A DNA stretch of 7,317 nt from an uncultured Oscillospiraceae bacterium (GCA_934533005.1 CAKTBC010000090.1:1-7317), one strand, 5' to 3'. Positions 1-6,239 are shown, numbered from the stretch's first letter. Numbers and translations are program-made. Notes: a model not told the origin generated them from the sequence alone.

Positions 1-809
1 CCGTTCTTGCTCACATGGTTGGACGTAGCGCCGCCCGCGATGATGGAGGAGAGAATTTCCACGATCAGCGCGAGACCGTAGCCCTTGTGCGAGCCGGTCG
101 CGGGGCTGGAGCCGCCGAGTGGGAGAATGCCGCCGCCGGCCTTGGAGTTGATGTTATCGATGACGCGCTTGGCGTCGGTGGTGTCCTGGCCGTTTTCGTC
201 GACCGCCCAGCCGAGCGGCATGGGCTTGCCCTGCTTGGCGTAGACCTCCAGCTTGCCGCGCGGCACGACGGTGGTGGCCACATCATACAGCATGGGGATG
301 GGGTCGGCGGGCATCGCGAAGGCGATGGGGTTCGTGCCGAGCATGACCTCGCGGCCGAACGTCGGCACGCAGATGGCCTGCGTATTCGTAAAGCACATAC
401 CGAGCATATCCTCGCGCTCAGCCATCATGGCGTAGTATCCACCGACGCCGAAGTGGTTGGAGTTGCGCACGACCGCCGCGCCGAAGCCATACTGCTTTGC
501 CTTGGCAATAGCGCGCTCCATCGCGTCCACGGCCGCGATCTGCCCCATGGCGCTGTGCGCATCGAGCACAACGGAGAGCGGCGTTTCGTGCACGACCTCC
601 GGCACGGCGTCCGGGCGGATCACGCCGCTCTTCACGCCGCGGTGGTAGCGGATCAGGCGCTGCACGCCGTGGGATTCCAGTCCCTGCAGATCAGCGGTGA
701 GCAGGATGTCGGCAATGTCCCGGCTCTGCTTTTCGTTGAATCCGTATTTGCCCATAACGGCCTCGCAGTAAGCGCGAAGCTCCTTTTCCGGCAGGCGATA
801 GTATGCCAT
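1..809 (-). CDS. Ldh_2-family malate/L-lactate/ureidoglycolate-type dehydrogenase, N-terminal part
   Basis: Reverse translation from the ATG at 809 is open to the window edge and gives about 269 residues, beginning MAYYRLPEKELRAYCEAV; the family is usually about 330-360 residues, so the C-terminus lies outside. Family hallmarks are visible: S46-H47-G48 followed by Q-R-L, N116-S-N-H119-F-G, a G-T-N-P-I-A-F-A-M-P stretch, and H-K-G-Y-G-L near the edge. These belong to the NAD(P)-dependent Ldh_2 oxidoreductases, which do not share the Rossmann fold of classical lactate dehydrogenases and oxidise 2-hydroxy acids such as malate, L-lactate or ureidoglycolate. Substrate cannot be assigned from sequence alone. 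The start is supported by an AGGAAAG ribosome site about 9 bases upstream and an extended -10 promoter further up. The gene is divergent from recQ. Family assignment is firm; substrate is open. Confidence 0.9.
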   Translation of the reverse strand, partial: MAYYRLPEKELRAYCEAVMGKYGFNEKQSRDIADILLTADLQGLESHGVQRLIRYHRGVKSGVIRPDAVPEVVHETPLSVVLDAHSAMGQIAAVDAMERAIAKAKQYGFGAAVVRNSNHFGVGGYYAMMAEREDMLGMCFTNTQAICVPTFGREVMLGTNPIAFAMPADPIPMLYDVATTVVPRGKLEVYAKQGKPMPLGWAVDENGQDTTDAKRVIDNINSKAGGGILPLGGSSPATGSHKGYGLALIVEILSSIIAGGATSNHVSKN

Positions 810-857
810 TTGTCTCTTTCCTTTCTTTATCGAACTGCATTGCGATCTTTTCAAGTG

Positions 858-886
858 ATTATACCATACGAAAGCAAAGAAAGAAA
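858..886 (-). promoter_or_regulatory. Extended -10 promoter for the Ldh_2 dehydrogenase gene
   Basis: On the minus strand a perfect TATAAT (863-858) is preceded by TGG (866-864), making a TGnTATAAT extended -10. A weak -35 (TTTCTT, 886-881) sits 17 bases upstream. The predicted transcript would begin near 851, leaving a leader of about 40 bases before the ATG at 809. This is a motif match only. Confidence 0.6.
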
Positions 887-958
887 AGCCCTTTTCTCCG
901 GCGGGGGCTTCCATATTCCGGCCACGGGATATCTGCTTTTACCAAACGTAAATACCCG

Positions 959-987
959 TTGGAAAATCCGCGGTTTGGACGTATAAT
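959..987 (+). promoter_or_regulatory. Sigma-A-type promoter of recQ
   Basis: TTGGAA (959-964) and a perfect TATAAT (982-987) are separated by exactly 17 bases, directly upstream of recQ. Transcription would start near 994, giving a leader of under 30 bases. This also argues that the recQ reading frame does not begin upstream of about 994, although it is open back to an ATG at 803. No operator-like palindrome was recognised here. Confidence 0.65.
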
Positions 988-1021
988 CCAAGGAGAATAT
1001 ACTGCACGGGGGGGACGGCGA

Positions 1022-2866
1022 ATGGATAAATACGAGGCATTGAAGCATTATTTCGGCCACAGCCGGTTTCGGCAGGGACAGGAAGAACTCATTGACGCTG
1101 TTTTATCCGGCCGGGATGCCCTGGGCATCATGCCGACTGGCGGCGGAAAGTCGATGTGCTACCAGATCCCCGCGCTGCTCCTGCCCGGGATCACACTTGT
1201 GATCTCGCCGCTGATCTCGTTGATGAAGGATCAGGTGGCGGCACTCAAAAACGCCGGTATCAGCGCCGCATACATCAACAGCTCTCTCACCGCCGAGCAG
1301 CTTCGCCTGGTATACCGCCGCGCGCGGGAGGGCGCATACAAGCTGTTGTACGTCGCTCCGGAGCGGCTGGACACGGACGGCTTTTCCTCGCTTATGCAGA
1401 CGGTGACGGTCTCGCTCGTGGCGGTGGACGAGGCGCACTGCATTTCCCAGTGGGGGCAGGACTTCCGCCCAAGCTACCGGAGCATCCCGGATTTTGTCGC
1501 GTCGCTGCCGCAGCGCCCGCCGCTCACGGCGCTCACCGCCACGGCTACGGCGGAGGTGCAGCAGGACATCGTCCGGCTGCTGCGGCTGCGTGACCCGGTT
1601 CGCTGCGTCACGGGGTTTGACCGGCCCAATCTCTTCTTTGACGTGCAGCACCCGAAGAACAAAATGACCGCGCTGCTCGCCTTGCTCCAAACGCGCCGGG
1701 ACAAGACGGGCATCGTATACTGCGCTACGCGCGCCGCGGTCGAGCGTGTCTGCGAAACGCTTTGCAGCCGGGGCATTGCCGCGGCGCGCTATCACGCCGG
1801 GATGGAGGACGGCGACCGGCGGGCCAGTCAGGACGATTTTCAGTTCGATCGGAAAAATGTGATCGTCGCGACAAACGCCTTCGGTATGGGTATCGATAAG
1901 TCAAACGTGAATTTTGTCATCCACTATAACATGCCCAAAAGTCTGGAAGCATACTATCAGGAGGCCGGGCGCGCCGGACGCGACGGCGAGGCGGCGGACT
2001 GTATCCTGCTCTATTCTGCGGGGGACGTGGAGACGGCAAAATTTATGATCCAGAACAGCGGCGGCGAAGAGCTCTCTGACGAGGAGAGGGATACGCTGCG
2101 CCGCCGCGACTACGAACGGTTGAAGATCATGACCGGCTACTGTAAAACGACACGGTGTCTGCGCGGCTGCATTCTCGATTATTTCGGACAGCCGCACGGC
2201 GAGACGTGCGGAAACTGCGGCAACTGCCGGAGAACCTATCAGCTGGAGGACATTACGATCCCGGCGCAGATGATCCTCTCGTGCGTTGTGCGCGTGCAGG
2301 AGGCGCTCGGGTATTATGTCGGCAAAACACTGATCATCCAGACGCTGCGCGGCAGCCGCGATCAGCGGGTATTGCAGCTTGGGCTGGACAAGCTCTCCAC
2401 CTACGGCCTGATGCAGCGCCTTTCTGCGGAAAAGGTGGTTGCGCTTCTGGATCATCTTGAGGAAGAGGGGTACCTGCGCACGAATGCGCGGCACTTCACG
2501 CTTGAACCGGCCGCGGCAGCCAACGCGGTGCTGTTCGGCGGCGAGAAGGTGTCCATGCCGGTGCGCGTGGAACCTGCGGCGAAGAGCGCGGGGAAAAAGC
2601 GCCACAGGAAGGATGCGCTTGCGACCTCATCGTCCGGCACGGACAACCTTTTCTCGGCGCTCAAGGCTGAGCGGACACGCCTGGCCGCGGCAGAAGGGGT
2701 GCCGGCCTATGTTGTTTTCTCCAACGCGACGCTCGCGGACATGGCGGCGAAAGCCCCGCAAACGATGGATGACTTTCTGGACGTCTCCGGCGTCGGCGAG
2801 GTGAAAGCAGCGCGCTACGGCGAAGCGTTCCTGAAAGTCATTGCCGCCTATGAAAGCACCGATTAA
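1022..2866 (+). CDS. recQ: ATP-dependent DNA helicase RecQ
   Basis: A 614-residue 3'-5' superfamily 2 DNA helicase acting in recombination, fork repair and unwinding of branched DNA. Full architecture is present. The RecQ/Q motif FRQGQ is at 16-20 and Walker A PTGGGKS at 38-44. The DEAH box (136-139) is followed by the RecQ aromatic-rich loop C-I-S-Q-W-G-Q-D-F-R-P. Motif VI, QEAGRAGRDG, is at 313-322. The zinc-binding cysteines C379, C396, C399 and C402 have the same spacing as in E. coli RecQ, then come a winged-helix region and a single HRDC domain at about 542-614. Length is normal for the family. The frame is open back to 803, but that extension overlaps the divergent gene and precedes the promoter, so the ATG at 1022 (MDKYEALKHYFG) is chosen; a G-rich stretch at 1008-1014 could serve as ribosome site. 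The stop codon lies inside the terminal repeat of the downstream element. Confidence 0.97.
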   Translation: MDKYEALKHYFGHSRFRQGQEELIDAVLSGRDALGIMPTGGGKSMCYQIPALLLPGITLVISPLISLMKDQVAALKNAGISAAYINSSLTAEQLRLVYRRAREGAYKLLYVAPERLDTDGFSSLMQTVTVSLVAVDEAHCISQWGQDFRPSYRSIPDFVASLPQRPPLTALTATATAEVQQDIVRLLRLRDPVRCVTGFDRPNLFFDVQHPKNKMTALLALLQTRRDKTGIVYCATRAAVERVCETLCSRGIAAARYHAGMEDGDRRASQDDFQFDRKNVIVATNAFGMGIDKSNVNFVIHYNMPKSLEAYYQEAGRAGRDGEAADCILLYSAGDVETAKFMIQNSGGEELSDEERDTLRRRDYERLKIMTGYCKTTRCLRGCILDYFGQPHGETCGNCGNCRRTYQLEDITIPAQMILSCVVRVQEALGYYVGKTLIIQTLRGSRDQRVLQLGLDKLSTYGLMQRLSAEKVVALLDHLEEEGYLRTNARHFTLEPAAAANAVLFGGEKVSMPVRVEPAAKSAGKKRHRKDALATSSSGTDNLFSALKAERTRLAAAEGVPAYVVFSNATLADMAAKAPQTMDDFLDVSGVGEVKAARYGEAFLKVIAAYESTD

Positions 2867-3126
2867 CAAGGGCACGCACGTCGGACAGGTAAGTCTTTTC
2901 GGAGCTTTTTGCCCTTTGTTCCTAGGCGGGCGACAGCCCGCCGTCGTCGCAAAGGACAAAAATCCCTCGAAAATCCAAGGCTGTCCGATGCGAAGCAGTT
3001 CTGCCGGAGCAGAAATGCTCGCAGACAAGGAAAAGTCCGCAGAGAATACTTTGTGTATTTTCAAGGGCTTTGACGCAGTATGAGGGCATTTCCGCCCGGC
3101 AGAACCGCGTGTGCCCTTGTCAATCG
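2860..3126. repeat. 267-bp two-hairpin element with terminal inverted repeats (MITE-like or structured intergenic repeat)
   Basis: The ends are an inverted repeat of 16 bases with one mismatch (2860-2875 against 3111-3126; CGATTAACAAGGGCAC and its near-complement). Arm A (2881-2988) is closed by TCGGACAG/CTGTCCGA, continues as an imperfect stem, and ends in a perfect hairpin GGCGGGC-gaca-GCCCGCC at 2925-2942. Arm B (2995-3108) pairs 2995-3020 with 3084-3108 (about 22 of 26 positions, one bulge) and ends in AATAC-TTTGT-GTATT at 3045-3059. The predicted fold is a three-way junction. No convincing ORF is inside, and no T-tract follows, so it is not a simple terminator. The design resembles a non-autonomous mobile element or a dispersed structured repeat. 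No second copy was seen in this window, so mobility is inference. Confidence 0.7.
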
Positions 3127-3157
3127 ACGCAAACAAAGCCTGATTATTTTGACAGAG

Positions 3158-3196
3158 AAATCCCCGGGCATCCGATTTTCGGAGGCCCGGGGATTT
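3158..3196 (-). terminator. Hairpin terminator of the alkylation-repair operon, possibly bidirectional
   Basis: A perfect 12-bp stem (AAATCCCCGGGC at 3158-3169, GCCCGGGGATTT at 3185-3196) encloses a smaller TCCGA-TTT-TCGGA hairpin (3171-3183). It starts 16 bases past the HD-gene stop codon on the minus strand. The paired A and T runs at the base suggest it could act in both directions between the convergent operon and recQ. The T-tract is short on both sides, so strength is uncertain. Confidence 0.65.
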
Positions 3197-3212
3197 ACGG
3201 CTTATATGCGGT

Positions 3213-3719
3213 TTAATTGGGATACATGCTGTCCGGCAGCCGGAGACCGGTGCGCGTGCGGAATACGCGGCGGCGGAAGTTGTCGATCATGGAGCGGGTA
3301 TACCCGCTCTCACCTGCGTTTACCAGAAAATCGGCTTCCAGCAAAATCTGATGATCGGCGCCGTCTACGTCCGTGTACGTATGGTGGTGCGCTGCCAGCC
3401 ACGAAATACGCGCTATATCGGAACGGCTGACGGGCAGTTCCCGGAAAAACGCCTCCACCAGCGGCGGGCTCTCAAGCTCCTGGTTTTTCCCGTTTGTATT
3501 GCCGTACTTTTCCCGGCACAGCGGGCAGGCAATATCGTGCACCACGGCGGTGAACTCCAAGATCTCCTGCGTGCGGCTGTCCAGACCCTCCTGCTCGCCG
3601 ATCGTTTTCGCCAGCGCCCAGACTTTGAGAAAATGGTCAATATCATGAACGTTGCCGTTGGAAAACGCGACCATCTTTTCGATAACGTCTGAAACGATCA
3701 TTTTACCTGCCCCCTTCAT
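3213..3719 (-). CDS. HD-domain phosphohydrolase-like protein
   Basis: A 168-residue soluble protein with HD-superfamily metal ligands in order: H29 (HDIDHF context), H61-D62 (VVHDIACP), H111-H113, and D130 (LLEADFLVNAGES). HD proteins are metal-dependent phosphohydrolases acting on nucleotides, cyclic dinucleotides, phosphonates or nucleic acids; the substrate here cannot be read from sequence. It is the last gene of the repair operon, and its ATG at 3719 overlaps the stop of the methyltransferase gene (ATGA), so translational coupling is likely. GAAGGG lies about 9 bases upstream. An in-frame ATG at 3701 (MIVSDVIEK) has its own AAGGGGG site 8 bases upstream and is a real alternative start, shortening the protein by six residues. 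No signal peptide or membrane segment is seen. A role in alkylation response is suggested only by position. Confidence 0.88.
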   Translation of the reverse strand: MKGAGKMIVSDVIEKMVAFSNGNVHDIDHFLKVWALAKTIGEQEGLDSRTQEILEFTAVVHDIACPLCREKYGNTNGKNQELESPPLVEAFFRELPVSRSDIARISWLAAHHHTYTDVDGADHQILLEADFLVNAGESGYTRSMIDNFRRRVFRTRTGLRLPDSMYPN

Positions 3720-4249
3720 AGCGCGGTTCCCTTCTTCGGCACAAAAAGCTTTTGCATATCGGCATGCTCCAGCGCCAGAAGCTTGACCTTTCGGTCAATA
3801 CCACCGGCGTAGCCCGTGAGACTGCCGCTTGTCCCAACAACCCGGTGGCAGGGGATCATCAGCGAGATCGGGTTGTGGCCGACCGCGCCGCCGACCGCCT
3901 GCGCAGACATGGTTTGAACGCCCTGCCGCCGGGCGGCCTCGGCGGCGATCGCGCCATAGGTCATTGTCTGGCCGTAGGGGATCGTCAGCATGATGTCGCA
4001 GACAAGCTTCCGGAACGGCGTGGAGTTATAGCGCAGGGGAGGGAGGAACCCTGGCTCGCGCCCGGAAAAGTATATATCCAGCCAGCGCCGCGCCTCGGCA
4101 AACAATGGATGCTCCTGCCGCAGCGTATCCCGCGGCAAAATGTTCCCAAAGTATTTCTGGCCGTTGAACCACAGCCCGGTGATCGCCTCACCGTCGCAGG
4201 ATAGCGTGATCGTGCCGAGGGGAGAATCATATTCGGCGGTGTAAACCAT
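3716..4249 (-). CDS. ogt: Methylated-DNA--[protein]-cysteine S-methyltransferase (O6-alkylguanine repair)
   Basis: A 177-residue suicide repair protein that moves the alkyl group from O6-alkylguanine (and O4-alkylthymine) in DNA onto its own cysteine. The active-site motif IPCHRVVG is present, with acceptor C134. The helix-turn-helix region that inserts the arginine finger is PYGQTMTYGAIA (91-102), and N126-P-I precedes the active site. An N-terminal ribonuclease-H-like half (1-75) is followed by the DNA-binding half, as in Ogt/AdaB-type proteins, and the length is typical. The frame is open to an ATG at 4300, but the ATG at 4249 (MVYTAEYDSPLG) matches family N-termini and has an AAAGGAG site upstream. 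The start overlaps the end of the glycosylase gene by 23 bases, and the stop overlaps the HD gene. Its Ada partner is a separate protein, so the two Ada activities are split as in Bacillus adaA/adaB. Confidence 0.95.
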   Translation of the reverse strand: MVYTAEYDSPLGTITLSCDGEAITGLWFNGQKYFGNILPRDTLRQEHPLFAEARRWLDIYFSGREPGFLPPLRYNSTPFRKLVCDIMLTIPYGQTMTYGAIAAEAARRQGVQTMSAQAVGGAVGHNPISLMIPCHRVVGTSGSLTGYAGGIDRKVKLLALEHADMQKLFVPKKGTAL

Positions 4250-4919
4250 ATTGCGTGCTCCTTTCCGTTTGCCGCCTGCCGGCGGTCTTCTTTGGTGCAA
4301 AGTCTTTCATCTCCGGGATCGCTCCGCCGGCTACGGCCCACAGATACAGACTCGCAACGCTTCCGTGCGGGCGAAACCGGCGGCGGTATTTCTCAAACAG
4401 CCTGCGGTCGATCTTCCGATGGTGGTATGCCATGCACAGCCCACGCCGGATGGCGAGATCGTCGTAGCTGAAAATATCGGGGCGCTGCAGACAGAACAGC
4501 AAAATCATTTCTGCGGTCCATACGCCGATGCCCTTCAGGCTGCTCAATGCCCGGATCGCATCCTCGTCGCTCATGCGCTCCACGGCGCGCAGATCGAAAG
4601 CGCCGGTATGGACTTTTTCGGCAAAGTCCGTGATGTACTCCGCCTTGCGGAATGTCATGCCAAGCTCTTGCAGCCGGGGGACGCCCGCGGCAAGTACGGT
4701 TTCGGCGTTCACTTCGCCAAGAGTCTCCTGCATGCGCTGCCAGACGGTCGCCTGCGCTTTGGTGGAGATTTGCTGCCCAATGATGTGGTGCACAACGGAG
4801 GAGAAAAGATCCATATCTGCCGGGCGGTCGATATGCCCGATCCGGTCAATGACTTCGCAAAGACGCTTGTCCTTCTGCCGCAGATAGGAAAGTTCGGTTT
4901 CTCCGTATACAAAAATCAT
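4227..4919 (-). CDS. alkA: DNA-3-methyladenine glycosylase, AlkA-like HhH-GPD family
   Basis: A 230-residue base-excision glycosylase that cuts the N-glycosidic bond of alkylated purines such as 3-methyladenine. The HhH-GPD core is clear: VHHIIGQQIS (43-52) is the usual first signature. The hairpin LKGIGVWTA (128-136) is followed 18 residues later by the catalytic aspartate in YDDLAI (D154, aligned to E. coli AlkA D238). It lacks the extra N-terminal domain of E. coli AlkA (282 residues), like the short clostridial versions. The start at 4919 (MIFVYGETELSYL) is chosen over an open extension to 5000 because that would overlap adaA by 77 bases, and an AAAAGG site sits just upstream at the end of adaA. 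The gap to adaA is four bases, and the 3' end overlaps ogt, so the genes should be co-translated. The symbol is by similarity. Confidence 0.93.
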   Translation of the reverse strand: MIFVYGETELSYLRQKDKRLCEVIDRIGHIDRPADMDLFSSVVHHIIGQQISTKAQATVWQRMQETLGEVNAETVLAAGVPRLQELGMTFRKAEYITDFAEKVHTGAFDLRAVERMSDEDAIRALSSLKGIGVWTAEMILLFCLQRPDIFSYDDLAIRRGLCMAYHHRKIDRRLFEKYRRRFRPHGSVASLYLWAVAGGAIPEMKDFAPKKTAGRRQTERSTQYGLHRRI

Positions 4920-4923
4920 ATCT

Positions 4924-5448
4924 TTACCTTTTTGTACTTTTTCTGTATTGAGTCGGTGTTTGCCCGGTTTCCTGTTTGAAAAAGCGATTAAACGCGGCAA
5001 GACTGGAAAAGCCTGCCTGATATGCCACGTCGATCACCTTTTCCTGCGTTTCCGACAGCATTTCTTTTGCCGCACTTAGCCGAAGCGAGTCGGCATACTC
5101 CTTCGGGGTCATACCGTATTCCTGCTTGAAAATGTCCGTCATCCGCCGCGAGGTCAAGCCGACATCATTCAGAGATTCCGCCTTATCAATCCGGGATTTG
5201 ATCTTTGCTGCAATCTCCCGCATGGGCTGGTACTCTAAGAGGTCGCTGCGGCAGCGCTTGCAGGGGCGAAATCCAGCGGAACGGGCTTCTTCACTGGATA
5301 TAAAATAGCAGAGATTTTCCTGCTTCGGCGGTTTTGACTTGCAGGAGGGGCGGCAGAAAATGCCTGTCGTTTTCACGGCGTAGAAAAACAGGCCGTCATA
5401 ACCTGCATCCGACCGCTGCACGGCTTCCCACATTTCCTGTTCTGTCAT
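4924..5448 (-). CDS. adaA: AdaA-like methylphosphotriester-DNA sensor and AraC-type activator
   Basis: A 174-residue regulator of the adaptive response. The N-terminal Ada zinc domain (about 5-72) has the four ligands C32 (GIFCRPSC), C36, C63 and C66 (RPCKRC). C32 corresponds to the E. coli Ada acceptor cysteine that takes a methyl group from DNA phosphotriesters, turning the protein into an activator. The rest (about 76-170) is an AraC-family DNA-binding domain with FKQEYGMTPKEYADSLRL after the first HTH and a second HTH, VIDVAYQAGFSSLAAFNRFFKQETGQTP. The region before the first HTH (84-100) looks about ten residues shorter than I expect, and the protein is shorter than Bacillus AdaA (211 residues). 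There is no C-terminal methyltransferase domain; that activity is ogt downstream. Start at 5448 has AAGGGGG seven bases upstream. It heads the operon and probably controls it. Confidence 0.93.
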   Translation of the reverse strand: MTEQEMWEAVQRSDAGYDGLFFYAVKTTGIFCRPSCKSKPPKQENLCYFISSEEARSAGFRPCKRCRSDLLEYQPMREIAAKIKSRIDKAESLNDVGLTSRRMTDIFKQEYGMTPKEYADSLRLSAAKEMLSETQEKVIDVAYQAGFSSLAAFNRFFKQETGQTPTQYRKSTKR

Positions 5449-5728
5449 ACGCTTACCCCCTTCATAAGTTTTTCAAGATTGGGTGAAATGCCGGACAGCC
5501 TGGACAGCACGCCTGCCTTCTTGCCGATGATCGCCGGTACCGCATCAGGCTCGTCGGAGAACCCGGTAACAGACCGGCTGGAGAAATGCCGGTATTTGAC
5601 GCTCCAAAACTCCGGGCGGGCGTGAACGTCAGTGCCTTATCAAAGCCGCACAAGCCTTTGATAAAGCAAGCGGCAGCTGTCGCAAAAGGATCCATAGCCA
5701 GAGCATAACCATCACGCGCTTCCTGATT
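5445..5728 (-). pseudogene. Frameshifted remnant of an unidentified gene overlapping the adaA start
   Basis: Two minus-strand frames read as coding-like. From 5728 one frame gives NQEARDGYALAMDPFATAAA and continues to about FDKALTFT. From about 5625 a second frame reads EFWSVKYRHFSSRSVTGFSD, continues in the same frame and ends LEKLMKGVSV at a TGA whose last two letters overlap the adaA ATG (ATGA). The second part has strong G/C third positions like neighbouring genes. It has no start codon of its own, because an in-frame TAA occurs at 5637-5639. Together this suggests a gene once co-translated with adaA and later broken by a frameshift near 5600-5640. I do not recognise the family. The alternative is chance reading frames in GC-rich DNA. 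Confidence 0.4.
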
Positions 5729-5738
5729 TTACGCCGTC

Positions 5739-5786
5739 ATCATATCACAAAACAGAGAAAATATCTTTGCAAAAAAGGAAATTCAA
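5739..5786 (-). promoter_or_regulatory. Candidate promoters for the adaA repair operon
   Basis: Two overlapping candidates read toward adaA. TTGAAT (5786-5781) and TATTTT (5763-5758) are separated by 17 bases. An extended -10, TGaTATGAT (5747-5739), has no good -35. Both lie upstream of the remnant ahead of adaA. No copy of the E. coli Ada box was recognised, so Ada-dependent control cannot be shown here. Confidence 0.35.
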
Positions 5787-5865
5787 TTCCGCAATAAGGC
5801 GCTTGCCCTTTTGCTGCAGATAGTCAAGCTATGCTCCTTCGAATGTACAATACATTGCCATGCCA

Positions 5866-6239
5866 TCAAGCCCCTGTGCTTTTGCGCGCATTGCAATAGA
5901 ATGATATCGTAAGGACGATTTTCTGTTCCCGAACTATTTCCTGAAATTCTATGCTGGTAGCACGGTCGACTGTGAAGTGGAACGGCTTGTCGGGAAAGGA
6001 AACCTCCTGGTGCTCCGTCTGAAAAAACTGGGAGCAGAACGCGAAGGGGCTCAGTGCGCTGCTTCAAAGCGTTGCTGCAATGGCACTGTACGTATTAGTA
6101 TCTGGCGGAGTACCGGCTCTCCAGAGCCGCAGAACTTCTTCGAAATACGGACGCGCCGATCGGCGGATCGCCGGGCGCGTGGGCTTCGGCCAGACCAGCC
6201 ACTTCGGAAAGTGCTTCCACGCGAAAAACGGGAAAAACA
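5866..6239 (-). pseudogene. Degraded coding fragment of unknown function with an in-frame TGA
   Basis: One minus-strand frame reads FFPFFAWKHFPKWLVWPKP at about 6235, then ARPYFEEVLRLWRAGTPP, to a TGA at 6064-6066. It then continues in the same frame through SPFAFCSQFFQTEHQEVSFP, VDRATSIEFQEIVREQKIVL and TISFYCNA to a TGA at 5866-5868. Residue composition and third-position bias look coding on both sides of the internal stop, and no start codon is visible. A neighbouring frame continues with MRAKAQGLDGMAMYCTFEGA and, after another stop, LDYLQQKGKRLIAELNF at about 5780-5890, hinting at a further frameshift. The product is unrecognised. This region separates the transposase remnant from the repair operon. 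Confidence 0.35.

Noticed and set aside
15..986. A 323-codon plus-strand reading frame
   Set aside because: It is antisense to the Ldh_2 dehydrogenase; the His/Val/Gly-rich translation is the typical mirror of a GC-rich gene.
803..1021. N-terminal extension of RecQ from an ATG at 803
   Set aside because: It would overlap the start of the divergent dehydrogenase, lies upstream of a clear promoter at 959-987, and its residues do not resemble RecQ N-termini, which begin near MDKYEALKHYFG.
1103..1795. Long minus-strand frame inside recQ, and similar frames at 1901-2605
   Set aside because: Shadows of recQ with Arg-rich composition and no motifs, while the plus-strand RecQ motifs are unambiguous.
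2841..3083. 80-codon plus-strand frame inside the structured element, and the minus-strand frame 2627-3136
   Set aside because: The DNA is explained by long inverted repeats; the translations are mirror-like, and both frames overlap recQ.
4249..4300. 17-residue N-terminal extension of the methyltransferase to 4300
   Set aside because: The extension is Arg/Lys/Gly-rich and overlaps the glycosylase reading frame further, while the ATG at 4249 has a good AAAGGAG site and family-like N-terminus.
6064..6066. In-frame TGA as a selenocysteine codon
   Set aside because: No SECIS-like hairpin was recognised just downstream, the surrounding frame lacks a start and family identity, and the region contains other disablements.
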